From contig NZ_BOOH01000003.1 of assembly GCF_016863135.1 (NCBI RefSeq), forward strand, positions 1 to 64,000: a DNA stretch of 64,000 bases, in the 5' to 3' direction. This stretch comes from Planobispora longispora. Its GTDB lineage: Bacteria; Actinomycetota; Actinomycetes; Streptosporangiales; Streptosporangiaceae. The position numbers and the translations under genes were made by a program. Within the stretch, counting starts at the first letter, position 1; each line of letters starts with the position of its first letter. The notes under the pieces are model-generated. The model was not told the DNA's origin. It did not search any database and saw only the letters and a list, made by a program, of their open reading frames with translations. Shown one piece after another: positions 25,019-33,430 of the stretch.

Positions 25019-25840
25019 ATGACCATCGCAGCGCGGCTTGCCGAGACCATGCACCGCACGCTCTTCCGGACGGTGTCCCTGCTGAGCCCACGAGGCCAGG
25101 GAGCGGTGCTGAGCCGGTACTTCGACTGGTGGCACCGCCGTCCGGATCCGTGGAACCTGACCGTCGACGGCTACGAGCGCCACAAGTACACCGCCACGCT
25201 CCGGCAGCTGCCCGCCCGGCCCTACCGGCGCATCCTGGAGGTGGGCTGCAGCGAGGGCGTCTTCACCCGGCTGCTGGCGGCGGCCTACCCCGATGCCGAG
25301 ATCACCGGCATCGACATCTCCGCGCGCGCTCTGAGCCGTGCCCGCCGGCGGATCGGCGCCGACCGCCGCGTGCGCTTCCTCGAGGCCGACCTCCTCAGCC
25401 ACCATCCCGGGCACCGCTTCGACCTGGTCTTCTGCGCCGAGACCCTCTACTACCTGGGACGCGACGACCGCCTGCGCCGCGCCTCGGCCCGGCTGAGCGA
25501 CCTCCTGGACCCCACCGGTCTGCTGGTCGTGGTGCACCCCTGGCCGGAGGCCGCACGGCTCCACCGCTATCTGGAGAGCGGTACGGCGGTGGTCAAGCTC
25601 AGCGAGCATGTGGACACCAGCGTGCACCGACCCTTCGCCGTGGCCGTCTACCAAGCCGCCCGGGCGCGGCGAGAACGGCCTGCAAGGCCATGGTTAGCCG
25701 CGCCTGCGAAAGATCCTCGCGCTGCTGCTTCGGACGTACAGGATCGGACCTTGCCGACCAGACTTCCCGGCGCACCACTGACCACTGCACCGCCATCCCT
25801 CCTGTGGAAGGGGATGGACGGCCGACCGCAGCCGGGTTAA
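25019..25840 (+). CDS. Class I SAM-dependent methyltransferase (NodS-like)
   Basis: Residues 30-210 form a Rossmann-fold methyltransferase: motif I ILEVGCSEGVFTRLL (about 76), motif II EITGIDISARAL and post-motif FDLVFCAETLYYL. WWHRRPDPWNLTVDGYERHK resembles NodS/SAM methyltransferases. The ATG has AAGGAGCAGC upstream. The last 60 residues are low-complexity and run antisense through a copy of the conserved 24-nt element (25753-25776). The 3' end has therefore probably been replaced by recombination. Substrate unknown. Confidence 0.8.
   Translation: MTIAARLAETMHRTLFRTVSLLSPRGQGAVLSRYFDWWHRRPDPWNLTVDGYERHKYTATLRQLPARPYRRILEVGCSEGVFTRLLAAAYPDAEITGIDISARALSRARRRIGADRRVRFLEADLLSHHPGHRFDLVFCAETLYYLGRDDRLRRASARLSDLLDPTGLLVVVHPWPEAARLHRYLESGTAVVKLSEHVDTSVHRPFAVAVYQAARARRERPARPWLAAPAKDPRAAASDVQDRTLPTRLPGAPLTTAPPSLLWKGMDGRPQPG
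25753..25776 (-). promoter_or_regulatory. Conserved 24-nt RNA-like element, orphan copy D
   Basis: Read on the minus strand, this is GGTGCGCCGGGAAG followed by TCTGGTCGGC, then AAGGTCC. The same core occurs at 29244, 30849 and 33574. Unlike those copies, no plausible gene follows in the sense direction, and it lies within the 3' end of the methyltransferase frame. It is probably a relic left after loss of its gene. Confidence 0.6.
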
Positions 25841-25842
25841 TT

Positions 25843-25862
25843 TAGTTGCTGGTTGGCAACTA
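25843..25862. promoter_or_regulatory. MarR-type palindromic operator
   Basis: TAGTTGC (25843-25849) and GCAACTA (25856-25862) form a perfect inverted repeat around 6 bp, the size and style of MarR-family operators. It lies 14 bp upstream of the marR-like ATG, where bound repressor would block its own transcription. Confidence 0.7.
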
Positions 25863-25876
25863 GTGCGGGATGGCAC

Positions 25877-26341
25877 ATGGACGACCGGCACACGGATGAC
25901 CGGGAGCATCTCCTCCACCTGCTCGCCTCGATGCAGCGCGACCTGATGCCGTCGCTAATGCGCATGCACGACGGCGACGATCTGCGGATGCTCGACAGCG
26001 TCATGCTCCAGGTCCTCGACCGGAGCGGGGCGCCGACCGTCAAGGAGCTGGCGGCCCTGGTCGGCCGGTCGGTCTCGCGGACCAGCCGGATCGTCGAGGG
26101 CCTGGTCCGGCGCGGGCTCGCCGAGCGATACGGAGATGAGGCCGACCGCCGGATCCGCAGGATCCGCATCAGCCCGGAGGGTGCCGCGACCCTCCAGCGG
26201 ATCCGGCAGGTCCGGATCGACGGGCAGATGGCGCTCTGGAACCAGTTCACGCCGGAAGAGCGGGAGATCGTGCTCCATTCCATGGAGATCTACGCCAAGG
26301 CCGCGAGGAGGATACGGGATGCGACTGATCCGCCTGGCTGA
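25877..26341 (+). CDS. MarR-family transcriptional regulator
   Basis: This 154-residue winged-helix protein has a recognition helix in VKELAALVGRSVSRTSRIVE (about 57-76), a wing with RYGDEADRRIRRIRIS and flanking dimerisation helices. The ATG preceded by GGGATGG was chosen; an in-frame TTG 24 bp upstream falls inside the operator. It overlaps the downstream enzyme gene by 23 bp, so the two form an operon that MarR probably represses itself. The ligand may be an antibiotic or phenolic compound (inference). Confidence 0.88.
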   Translation: MDDRHTDDREHLLHLLASMQRDLMPSLMRMHDGDDLRMLDSVMLQVLDRSGAPTVKELAALVGRSVSRTSRIVEGLVRRGLAERYGDEADRRIRRIRISPEGAATLQRIRQVRIDGQMALWNQFTPEEREIVLHSMEIYAKAARRIRDATDPPG

Positions 26342-28757
26342 GATCGACGCCTCCATGATCGATCTGGTGGGAGGCAAGGCCGCCGGGCTCGGCACGATGG
26401 TCAAGGCGGGTGAGCGCGTCCCGGAGGGCTTCTGCCTGACCGTCGAGTCCTACGTCTCCCGGGATCTCCCGGAGAAGGAACTGGCCGACGCCTACGAACG
26501 GCTCGGCGGCGGGCGCGTGGCCGTGCGCTCCAGCGCCACCGCCGAGGACCTGCCGGAAGCCAGCTTCGCCGGCCAGCAGGACACCTACCTCAACGTCGAA
26601 GGCCCGCATGAGCTGATCGACGCGGTGCGCAGCTGCTGGGACTCCCTGCACAGCGACCGCGCCGTGGCCTACCGCGCCGCGGCGGGCATCGACGAGGCCG
26701 CCATGGCCGTGGTGGTCCAGCGCATGATCGACCCCGCGGTCGCCGGCGTGCTGTTCACCGCCAACCCGATCACCGGCTGCCGCACCGAGATGGTCGTCGA
26801 CGCCGCCCCCGGGCTGGGCACCGCCATCGTCGAGGGCACGGTGGTTCCCGACCACTACCTCCTCGACCACCGGGTGCCGGCCGCGCCGAACGGCGACGGG
26901 TGCCTCAACGAGGAGCAGCTCGAAGAGCTGCGAAAGGCCGGACTGCGGCTGCAGGGACTCTTCGGCGCTCCCCAGGACATCGAGTGGGCGATCGACGCGG
27001 ACGGCACGCTGTGGCTGCTGCAGTCCCGGCCGGTCACCACGCTGTTCCCCGCCCCGCCGGACACCGGGGACACGCGGCTCTACCTGGAGTTCGGCCACAT
27101 CCAGGGGATGCTCCGGCCGACCACGCCGATGGGGGTGTCGCTGCTCAAGACGACTTCGAGCATGTGGTTTGCGGCCGTGGGCGCCACGGTGGACCCGCGC
27201 GATCCGCTGCCCCGGCTGGTCCCCATCGGCGGGCGGCTCTACTTCGACCTGACCGACTTCATCCGCAACAAGACCATGCGCGAGGGACTGCCGGCGTCTC
27301 TGGAGGTGTACGGTCCGCGGGTGCAGGGCGCCGTCCGACGCATGCTGGACGATCCGCGGTTCGCCCCGCGGCGCGGCCTGCCGTTCCGCCCGGGCAGCGC
27401 CGTGAAGATGACGGTACGGCTGGCGCCCGGCGCGGTCTTCGGCATCCTCCGGAGCCTGGCCCGGCCGGACGCCGCCAGGGCCAGGGCCTACCGCGCCGTG
27501 GAGGAGATCAGGCGCCGGATCACGCCGCCGGGCGAGTCGGCCACCTCGGCCGAGCGGCTGCGCTGGGTGATCGAGGACTCCCACCGAGCGATCATGAGCA
27601 TCGACATGCTGGGGATCGTGTGGCCGCTGATGACCGGGATACTCGTCGGCATGGCGCCATCCGGACTGCTCAGAGGCGTCGCCACCGAGGAGGAGCTGGA
27701 CGCCGTCCTGGGCGGGATGCCGCACAACGTGACCACGGAGATGGACCTGGCGCTCTGGGGGATCGCGGCGGGCGCGCGCGAACACCGCGACCTGTTCCTC
27801 ACCACCCCGCCGGAGGAACTGGCCGCGAAGTATCGTGCGGGGGAGCTCCCCGACATCGGGATGACCGGCTTCCTCGACAGATACGGCATGCGCGCGGCCG
27901 CCGAGATCGACGTCGGCATGGCCCGCTGGGAGGAGGACCCGGCGCCCCTCTTCGCCACGATCGCCAACTACCTCCGGGTGGACGACCCCGATCAGGCGCC
28001 CGACCTGCGGTTCCGGCAGGCCGCAGAGAGGGCCGAGAAGACGATCGAGACGCTGTCGCGGCGGGCGCGTCGCAGGCGACCGGTGCGCGGCCGGCTCGCG
28101 ACCTTCCTCATGCGCCGCTCGCGCAAGCTCACCGGGCTCCGGGAGATCGCGAAGTTCGCCTGGCTGTCACCGCTTCAGGCGGCGCGCCGCCAGCTCCTGC
28201 TGATCGGAGAGGACCTGGTCTTCCGCGGTCTGCTGGAGAGTGCCGACGACATCATGTTCCTCGATCTGTCCGAGGTCCGGGCCGCCGTCCACGACGGGGC
28301 CGACCACCGGGATGCGGTCGCGACGCGACGCGCCGACTACGCCCGGGAGCTGCGGCGCCCCGCCGTCCCCGGAGCCCTGCTGTCGGATGGGACCGATGTG
28401 GAGGCGCTCGCCCCATCCGGGCCGGCGGAGGCCGGGGTGCTGACCGGGATGGCCGGGGCCGCCGGCCGGGCGACCGGCAGGGCGCGAGTGATCCGCGACC
28501 CGGCCGGCGCGCACATCGAACCGGGCGAGATCCTCGTGGCCCCCACCACGGATCCCGGCTGGACCCCGCTGTTCATGACGACGGCGGGGCTGGTGACCGA
28601 GACCGGATCACCGATGGCGCACGGCCCCACCGTCGCCAGGGAGTACGGCATCCCGGCCGTCATCTGCATCCGCAACGCCACCCACGAGATCAAGACCGGA
28701 CAGTTGATCACCATCGACGGAGCGGCGGGCACGGTGCGGATCGAGGGCAACGACTGA
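26319..28757 (+). CDS. PEP-utilising enzyme resembling rifampin phosphotransferase
   Basis: This 812-residue protein has an N-terminal ATP-grasp domain (VGGKAAGLGTMVKAGERVP at 16-34; AVRSSATAEDLPEASFAGQQ at about 66-85; WAIDADGTLWLLQSRP at about 225). A long variable central region follows. The C-terminal swivelling phosphohistidine domain has GSPMAHGPTVAREYGIPAV with the reactive His at about 767. Domain order and length fit the PPDK/PEP-synthase superfamily, and rifampin phosphotransferase (about 860 aa) most closely. The ATG has GAGGAGG. Pairing with MarR suits an inducible drug-inactivating enzyme; activity on rifamycins is inference. Confidence 0.78.
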   Translation: MRLIRLAEIDASMIDLVGGKAAGLGTMVKAGERVPEGFCLTVESYVSRDLPEKELADAYERLGGGRVAVRSSATAEDLPEASFAGQQDTYLNVEGPHELIDAVRSCWDSLHSDRAVAYRAAAGIDEAAMAVVVQRMIDPAVAGVLFTANPITGCRTEMVVDAAPGLGTAIVEGTVVPDHYLLDHRVPAAPNGDGCLNEEQLEELRKAGLRLQGLFGAPQDIEWAIDADGTLWLLQSRPVTTLFPAPPDTGDTRLYLEFGHIQGMLRPTTPMGVSLLKTTSSMWFAAVGATVDPRDPLPRLVPIGGRLYFDLTDFIRNKTMREGLPASLEVYGPRVQGAVRRMLDDPRFAPRRGLPFRPGSAVKMTVRLAPGAVFGILRSLARPDAARARAYRAVEEIRRRITPPGESATSAERLRWVIEDSHRAIMSIDMLGIVWPLMTGILVGMAPSGLLRGVATEEELDAVLGGMPHNVTTEMDLALWGIAAGAREHRDLFLTTPPEELAAKYRAGELPDIGMTGFLDRYGMRAAAEIDVGMARWEEDPAPLFATIANYLRVDDPDQAPDLRFRQAAERAEKTIETLSRRARRRRPVRGRLATFLMRRSRKLTGLREIAKFAWLSPLQAARRQLLLIGEDLVFRGLLESADDIMFLDLSEVRAAVHDGADHRDAVATRRADYARELRRPAVPGALLSDGTDVEALAPSGPAEAGVLTGMAGAAGRATGRARVIRDPAGAHIEPGEILVAPTTDPGWTPLFMTTAGLVTETGSPMAHGPTVAREYGIPAVICIRNATHEIKTGQLITIDGAAGTVRIEGND

Positions 28758-29216
28758 GGCGCGGGTACCGCAACACCCCGCTGCCCTGTGCGAGCGGCGC
28801 ACGCTCATGGATCAGCACCGGGATGCCCACCTCACAACCGGCCGCGACACCGGCAGGCGTCATAGGTCACCTAGGTCACCGGGGTGTGAAGCGTTCGCAC
28901 CCGAGGCATCCCGCTGAGGTGGAGCGCCTCCCAGGCCGCCACCGGCGCCCCGCTGTGGGCCTGGTGACAAGCACCGGAGGCGGAAAGCCCAGCTGGCGCA
29001 ACAGTCCTCTTCCCGCCTCCGCTGACCCCGCCTGCACCGTCACCGGGCGAGCCGAGGCCGACCGGTAAAGGGTTCGCCCGGGGGTCCGCGGGCATCTGCG
29101 AACTGCCGCCGGTAGCGCCGATGGCGCCCCCGGGGCCCCGGATGCGATCACCGGCCCTGACGCCGCACCCGCGACCTGGCGCTGCCGGTGGGCCCGCCCG
29201 TCCTGGCCGAAAAGGT
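28758..29216. other. Intergenic region, including a 9-bp direct repeat
   Basis: About 460 bp with no supported gene; the open frames have poor starts and no recognisable products. TAGGTCACC is repeated directly at 28863-28871 and 28872-28880, which may be a regulator half-site pair. The 3' part leads into the structured leader of the antiporter gene. Confidence 0.45.
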
Positions 29217-29279
29217 CGTCACCGCAGTTGCTAAGGTGGCGGCGGTGTGCCGGGAAGTCTGGTCGGCGAGTCGGTGACG
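29217..29279 (+). promoter_or_regulatory. Structured 5' leader with conserved 24-nt core (copy A), riboswitch-like
   Basis: CGTCACCG (29217-29224) pairs perfectly with CGGTGACG (29272-29279), closing a 63-nt element. Inside is the core GGTGTGCCGGGAAG plus TCTGGTCGGC (29244-29267), shared with three other sites in the window. The core ends 40 nt before the GTG of the CPA1 antiporter gene. A closed stem, a highly conserved internal sequence and a position next to the ribosome-binding site are what a cis-acting RNA sensor would show. Ion sensing is inferred from the downstream gene. Confidence 0.6.
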
Positions 29280-29307
29280 TGTTCCATCAACTCGACCGGA
29301 GCTGCCT

Positions 29308-30549
29308 GTGACCCTGTTGCTTGTCTTCGCCTGCGTGCTGCTGCTGGCGGTGCTGCTGTCCAGCCTGGCCCACCGCACGATCCTGTCGACCGCGGCGCTG
29401 TTCCTCATCGCCGGGTTCGTACTCGGCGACGGGGTCCTCGGCGTGGTGTCGATCGGCGCCGCCGACGAGGTCGTCGCCGTGCTGGCCGAACTCGCCTTGT
29501 TCGCGGTGCTGTTCACCGACGGCATGCGCCTGGGCTGGGCCGAACTGCGCAGCGCCTGGCGGCTGCCCGGCCGGGCGCTCGGCTGGGGCCTGCCGCTCAC
29601 CCTGATCGTCACCGCGCTGGGCGCGCACTACCTGATCGGCCTGGGCTGGATCGAGTCCCTGCTCATCGGCGCGATCCTGGCGCCCACCGACCCGGTCTTC
29701 GCCGCCGCCCTGGTCGGCAACGAAAAAGTGCCGCCCCGGCTGCGGCAACTGCTCAACGTCGAGTCCGGCATCAACGACGGCCTGGCGCTGCCGTTCGTCA
29801 TGGTGTTCCTGGCCGTGGCCGCCGGCTCCGAGAACCTGCACCTGGGCGAGCTCGGCCTGGAGCTCGGGCTCGGCGTGCTGATCGGCGTCGCCGTACCGTG
29901 GGCGGCGATCAAGCTGGAGCAGACCCGCTGGTTCGCCGCCTCCACCGCCTACGAGCCGCTCAACGCACTCGCCATCGGCCTGCTGGTGCTGGCGCTGGGC
30001 AAGGCCACCCACGGCAACCTGTTCCTGGCCGCCTTCGCCGCGGGCATCACGGTGGCCACCTTCGGCACCCGGCAGCGTGAGTCCTTCGAGCACTTCGGCG
30101 AGCTCATCGCCGAGCTGTTCAAGCTGGCCGCCCTGCTGGTCTTCGGCGCGCTCATCACCCCGGCCCTGCTGGGCGCGGTCGGCTGGACCGGCTGGTTGTT
30201 CGCCGTGCTGGCGCTGGTGGCCGCCCGGCCGATCGCGATCTGGATCTCCTTCCTGGGTTCCGGGCTGTCGGTGCGCGAGCAGGCCGCGGTGGCCTGGTTC
30301 GGTCCCAAGGGCTTCGCCTCGGTGGTCTACGGCCTGATCGTCCTAGGGTCGGGCATCTCCGCAGCGGAGGAGGTGTTCCAGCTGGTCGCGGTCACCATCG
30401 TGCTGTCGATCCTGCTGCATTCCTCCACCGACATCGTCGTGGCGCGCTGGTTCGACGACGAGCGCGAGGTGCCCGCCTGGTACGGCGCCGCCAGCCGGGT
30501 CCGCGCCCGGCTGCGGGGCAGGGACGACCCGGCCGATACCGAGTCCTGA
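29308..30549 (+). CDS. CPA1-family Na+(K+)/H+ antiporter (NhaP-like)
   Basis: This 413-residue protein has about 12 hydrophobic segments. The family signature LAPTDPVFAAAL (about 128) and the ion-binding motif NVESGINDGLALP (about 148) identify a CPA1 cation/proton antiporter. A later conserved stretch is WFGPKGFASVVYGL (about 330). It exchanges Na+ or K+ for H+ for pH and salt homeostasis. The GTG start has GGAGCTGCC. The upstream leader element may control it. Confidence 0.9.
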   Translation: MTLLLVFACVLLLAVLLSSLAHRTILSTAALFLIAGFVLGDGVLGVVSIGAADEVVAVLAELALFAVLFTDGMRLGWAELRSAWRLPGRALGWGLPLTLIVTALGAHYLIGLGWIESLLIGAILAPTDPVFAAALVGNEKVPPRLRQLLNVESGINDGLALPFVMVFLAVAAGSENLHLGELGLELGLGVLIGVAVPWAAIKLEQTRWFAASTAYEPLNALAIGLLVLALGKATHGNLFLAAFAAGITVATFGTRQRESFEHFGELIAELFKLAALLVFGALITPALLGAVGWTGWLFAVLALVAARPIAIWISFLGSGLSVREQAAVAWFGPKGFASVVYGLIVLGSGISAAEEVFQLVAVTIVLSILLHSSTDIVVARWFDDEREVPAWYGAASRVRARLRGRDDPADTES

Positions 30550-30599
30550 GCGGGTTCACCACGCCGGGCGTGTCAGGGAAGGGGCATCGATCGCCGGCC

Positions 30600-30815
30600 T
30601 CACCGGTGCTGGTCGGCACGCTGCCACCAAGCCGCGGTGGTGAATGCTCCGGCGAGGCCGACCACCGCCACCAGCAGGTGGCCGAGCACGGCAGCGGCCG
30701 ATCCTCCGGCGGCGCAGTCCGCTACGAAGGAGACGAGGGCGATGAAGGAGGGCAGGTCCGCCCAGCGCCGATCGGCAGCGGGGGCCGGGGCGGGCATCGC
30801 GATCTGGTCCGCCAT
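30600..30815 (-). CDS. Small membrane protein of 71 residues
   Basis: The protein begins MADQIAMPAPAPAADRRW and has hydrophobic stretches at about 25-42 and 44-62, so it probably spans the membrane twice. The ATG has a near-ideal GGGGAGG site. Copy C of the conserved leader element lies 33 nt upstream in the same orientation. It is convergent with the antiporter gene. No family is recognised. The shared leader suggests co-regulation with ion-transport genes. Confidence 0.65.
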   Translation of the reverse strand: MADQIAMPAPAPAADRRWADLPSFIALVSFVADCAAGGSAAAVLGHLLVAVVGLAGAFTTAAWWQRADQHR

Positions 30816-30848
30816 GGGCGCCTCCCCGCCGGATCCGACATGGACATT

Positions 30849-30872
30849 GCCGACCGGACTTCCCGGCGCACC
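30849..30872 (-). promoter_or_regulatory. Conserved 24-nt RNA-like element, copy C
   Basis: On the minus strand the sequence is GGTGCGCCGGGAAG followed by TCCGGTCGGC, then AATGTCC. It ends 33 nt before the ATG of the 71-residue membrane protein. Upstream context TCACTGCTGTCAAGGTGAG partly matches the sequence preceding copy A. Confidence 0.6.
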
Positions 30873-30933
30873 AGCACTCACCTTGACAGCAGTGATATCG
30901 GCGCCTCAGCGACGCGGCAGGCGCCGATACCGG

Positions 30934-31116
30934 TCAGCTAGTCACGGGCACGGCCGGGCGGGCCGGAACGCGTGCGCCGCGGCCCGTAGGCGGCGGTACG
31001 GAGGATCCCGTCCGGGGTCGCAGCCGGCGCAAGGCCGGCAGGGCCGGCCCGGCGATGCCGTAGGCCAGCAGGATGTCGCCGAGCCACAGCAACACCATGC
31101 GCAGGCCGCCGATCAC
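30934..31116 (-). CDS. Possible small membrane protein
   Basis: A 60-codon GTG-started frame begins with a hydrophobic segment GGLRMVLLWLGDILLAYGIA and ends in a Pro/Arg-rich tail. The hydrophobic helix with good codon bias suggests a real or recently real gene. There is no ribosome-binding site at the GTG, and the frame is open about 75 nt further upstream without a start. It may be a truncated gene. Confidence 0.3.
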   Translation of the reverse strand: MIGGLRMVLLWLGDILLAYGIAGPALPALRRLRPRTGSSVPPPTGRGARVPARPAVPVTS

Positions 31117-31125
31117 GATCAGCGC

Positions 31126-31149
31126 GGCGCAGCGGCGCAGCGGCGCAGC
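31126..31149. repeat. 8-bp tandem repeat, 3 copies
   Basis: Three exact copies of GGCGCAGC lie just upstream of the possible small membrane-protein frame on the minus strand. No function is evident. Confidence 0.75.
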
Positions 31150-31233
31150 GTCCGGGCCGTCCCACGGCGGCCACCGCTGCGTCTGGGCCGACCCCCGCCG
31201 GCGGGTGGTGCTGCCGGGCCTGGCCGGGAGCGG

Positions 31234-32760
31234 TCATCGGGCGCTCCCGGCGGCCGGGCACCTTTGGTCGATGGGCAGCGGCGCGCGGCCGTCTCGGACC
31301 AGGTAGCGCAGCACGATCCCGGTGGCGCATTCGTTGTAGCCGACCACCCCGTGCCCGCCGGCATCGACGGTGAGCAGAGCGGCGCGCCTGCCGAAGGCGT
31401 TGCGCATGCCCAGGCCGGCGATCCAGGGGGTGGCGGGATCACGGCGGTTCTGGACCACCAGGATGTTGCGGGGTCCGTGGCCGGTGACGCGCACGGGCGG
31501 TTCGATCGGGGCGGGCCAGAAGGCGCAGGGGCGGATGTTGGCCGAGCGGCCGGCGTCGTCGGGATGACGTCGGCGATCGGCGCGTACGGCCTCGGCGTAA
31601 AAGCGGGTGTCGCGGGGCCAGACGGCGTCGTTGCAGTGAACGGCGGTCTCCAGGGCGATCCGGTTGTCCTCGGGTGGAGCCGGTGCGGGGGCGGGGACCG
31701 GCGGCGTCGCAGCCGCCGCAGCGCGGCCCTGGGCGAGCGCGGCCAGGTAGGCCCACGCTGCGGCGATCTGCGGGAAACCGTGCGCTTCGGCGGTCTTCAA
31801 CGCCCCGAGGGTCATCTGGCGCAGCATGTTGCCGTCGATACGGACGCCGGAGTGCTCCACCGGGTCGGCGTCCAGCCCGGCAGTCAGGCTGCGATAGCGC
31901 TGACGCACCTCGGCCGGGGTGCGGCCGAAGCCGTAGGCGTCGTGCCGGGCGGCGACCCAGGCGGTCAGGTCGGGCAGCCGCTCGGCCACACCCCGCCCGC
32001 CCAGGCGGATGAAGTCGTACCACACCCGGTGCGGATCGACGGCGCTGTCCAGGACGACGCGGCCGGTGCGGTGCGGGAACAAGGTGGCGTAAACGGCCCC
32101 CAGATAGGTGCCGTAGGAGATGCCGTACAGGGAGATCGTGCCTTCGCCGAGGGCGGCCCGGATGCGGTCGAGGTCGCGGGCCGCGTTGGCGGTGCTGAGG
32201 TGGCGGATGAGGTCGCCGCCGGTGCGCAGGCAGGTGGCGGCGGTGCGTCGGGAGTAGTCGATCACGGCGTCGATGGAGCCGCCGGGGTCCGGGTAGCGGA
32301 GGCCGGGGTCGGCAGCCGCGAGACCGCAGGTGACGGGGGTACTGTGGCCCAGACCGCGGATGTCGAAGCCGACCAGGTCGTAGCGGTCGCGCAGGTCGGG
32401 CGCCCCGTCGCGGTACTGCTCGCTGGGCCAGTTCAGGCCGCTTTCCCCCGGCCCGCCGGCCAGGTGCACCAGCGTGCCCAGGCGGCGGGCGGGATCGGCG
32501 GCGGGGATGCGGGACAGTTTGATCGTGATGCGCCGGCCGTGGGGACGCCGGTAGTCCAGCGGCGCCGACAGGTCCGCGCACTGCTGTCGCACGTGGGCGG
32601 GCTGCTCCGCGGGCGGACAGGGGCCCCATGTCAACGACGGCCGGGGCGCTTCGGCGCCGGGTGGCGAGGGGCCGGCAGCGGCGGTGGCGGGCGCGCCGAC
32701 GGCCAGAGCGGCCAGCGTGGCGACGGCGGTGAGGGTTGCACGAATGGCGCGGGGGGACAT
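31234..32760 (-). CDS. Secreted alpha/beta hydrolase with TAP-like C-terminal domain
   Basis: This 508-residue protein has a Sec signal peptide (ATLTAVATLAALAVGAPATA). The hydrolase core has HLAGGPGESG (oxyanion), nucleophile GISYGTYLG (about 210), acidic residue in NRRDPATPW and His in DAGGHGVVG. The TAP-like C-terminus ends YNECATGIVLRYLV. This is the architecture of Streptomyces tripeptidyl aminopeptidase-type exopeptidases (SlpD/E, Tap). The second ATG (MSPRAIRATL) was chosen because GAAGGGAACT precedes it. The enzyme probably trims extracellular peptides. Confidence 0.87.
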   Translation of the reverse strand: MSPRAIRATLTAVATLAALAVGAPATAAAGPSPPGAEAPRPSLTWGPCPPAEQPAHVRQQCADLSAPLDYRRPHGRRITIKLSRIPAADPARRLGTLVHLAGGPGESGLNWPSEQYRDGAPDLRDRYDLVGFDIRGLGHSTPVTCGLAAADPGLRYPDPGGSIDAVIDYSRRTAATCLRTGGDLIRHLSTANAARDLDRIRAALGEGTISLYGISYGTYLGAVYATLFPHRTGRVVLDSAVDPHRVWYDFIRLGGRGVAERLPDLTAWVAARHDAYGFGRTPAEVRQRYRSLTAGLDADPVEHSGVRIDGNMLRQMTLGALKTAEAHGFPQIAAAWAYLAALAQGRAAAAATPPVPAPAPAPPEDNRIALETAVHCNDAVWPRDTRFYAEAVRADRRRHPDDAGRSANIRPCAFWPAPIEPPVRVTGHGPRNILVVQNRRDPATPWIAGLGMRNAFGRRAALLTVDAGGHGVVGYNECATGIVLRYLVRDGRAPLPIDQRCPAAGSAR

Positions 32761-32771
32761 ATCAGTTCCCT

Positions 32772-32999
32772 TCATTCGATGTCAGCGAGGTAGAACAGCT
32801 CTTCGACGGTGGTGTGCAGGGCACGCGCCAGCTTGAGCGCCAGCACGGTGGAGGGCACGAACTTGCCCGTCTCCACCGTGTTGATCGTTTTGCGGGTGAC
32901 TCCGACCAGGTCGGCGAGTTGCTCCTGGGTCAGGTCGTGCTGGGCCCGGGCCACCTTGATCCGGTTGCGCAGCGGGTGACCGCTGTCGGCGCCGCGCAT
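32772..32999 (-). CDS. XRE-family HTH regulator (short)
   Basis: This 75-residue Cro/CI-type protein is a helix-turn-helix almost throughout: RNRIKVARAQHDLTQEQLAD, LVGVTRKTINTVETGKFVPS and ALHTTVEELFYL. Its ATG shares a base with the stop of the upstream membrane-protein gene (TGATG), so the two form one operon. Such pairs of small HTH and membrane protein are frequent, and the membrane partner may modulate the regulator. Confidence 0.9.
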   Translation of the reverse strand: MRGADSGHPLRNRIKVARAQHDLTQEQLADLVGVTRKTINTVETGKFVPSTVLALKLARALHTTVEELFYLADIE

Positions 33000-33430
33000 C
33001 ACGCCTCCCGGTTGAGCCACAGCCGGGCCGCGCCATAGCTCACCAGCGCCGCCGCGACGGTGAACTTCGCCTGGGCACTGGAGACCGTCGTCACGTCGAA
33101 GAAGTACGGCGCCTGGGCGGCCAGCGCGCCGCCCAGTGCGACGGCCGAGGCGTGCCGGTTGGTGATCACCGTGCGCTCGTCCTCGACGACCGCGCCCATG
33201 CGCTTCAGCGTCGCCTTCGCCCACACCGCCACGACCAGGGCGGGGATGGCCAGCAGGAACGACAGCAGATAGATCAGCTCCAGCCAGTGCGGCCAGACGT
33301 CGCTCTGCCGGGCATCGTTGACGCCGGCGGCGATGAGGTTCGCCGCGGCCGCGACGCCCCAGGCGAACAGTGCGCCGTCGAACACCCGGCTCCGCCGGGC
33401 ACGGCTGGCTTTGATCGATGTTGAGGACAC
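32999..33430 (-). CDS. Four-TM membrane protein paired with XRE regulator (DUF2178-like)
   Basis: This protein of about 143 residues has four hydrophobic segments: FDGALFAWGVAAAANLIAAG, YLLSFLLAIPALVVAVWAKA, ALGGALAAQAPYFF and VAAALVSYGAARLWL. A cytoplasmic loop VVEDERTVITNRHAS resembles DUF2178-type proteins that accompany small XRE regulators. The GTG at 33430 is preferred because AGGGGG lies 5 nt upstream; ATGs at 33463 and 33484 are alternatives. Expression probably starts from the low-GC region upstream. Confidence 0.72.
   Translation of the reverse strand: MSSTSIKASRARRSRVFDGALFAWGVAAAANLIAAGVNDARQSDVWPHWLELIYLLSFLLAIPALVVAVWAKATLKRMGAVVEDERTVITNRHASAVALGGALAAQAPYFFDVTTVSSAQAKFTVAAALVSYGAARLWLNREA

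Noticed and set aside
28863-28880. Direct repeat TAGGTCACC as a SARP-type operator
   Set aside because: There are only two units with 9-bp period, no SARP gene nearby and no suitably placed downstream promoter.
29217-29279. Cobalamin riboswitch as identity of the conserved element
   Set aside because: The B12-box (AGCCAGGAGACC-type) and the other conserved cobalamin-riboswitch blocks are absent, and the element is too short.
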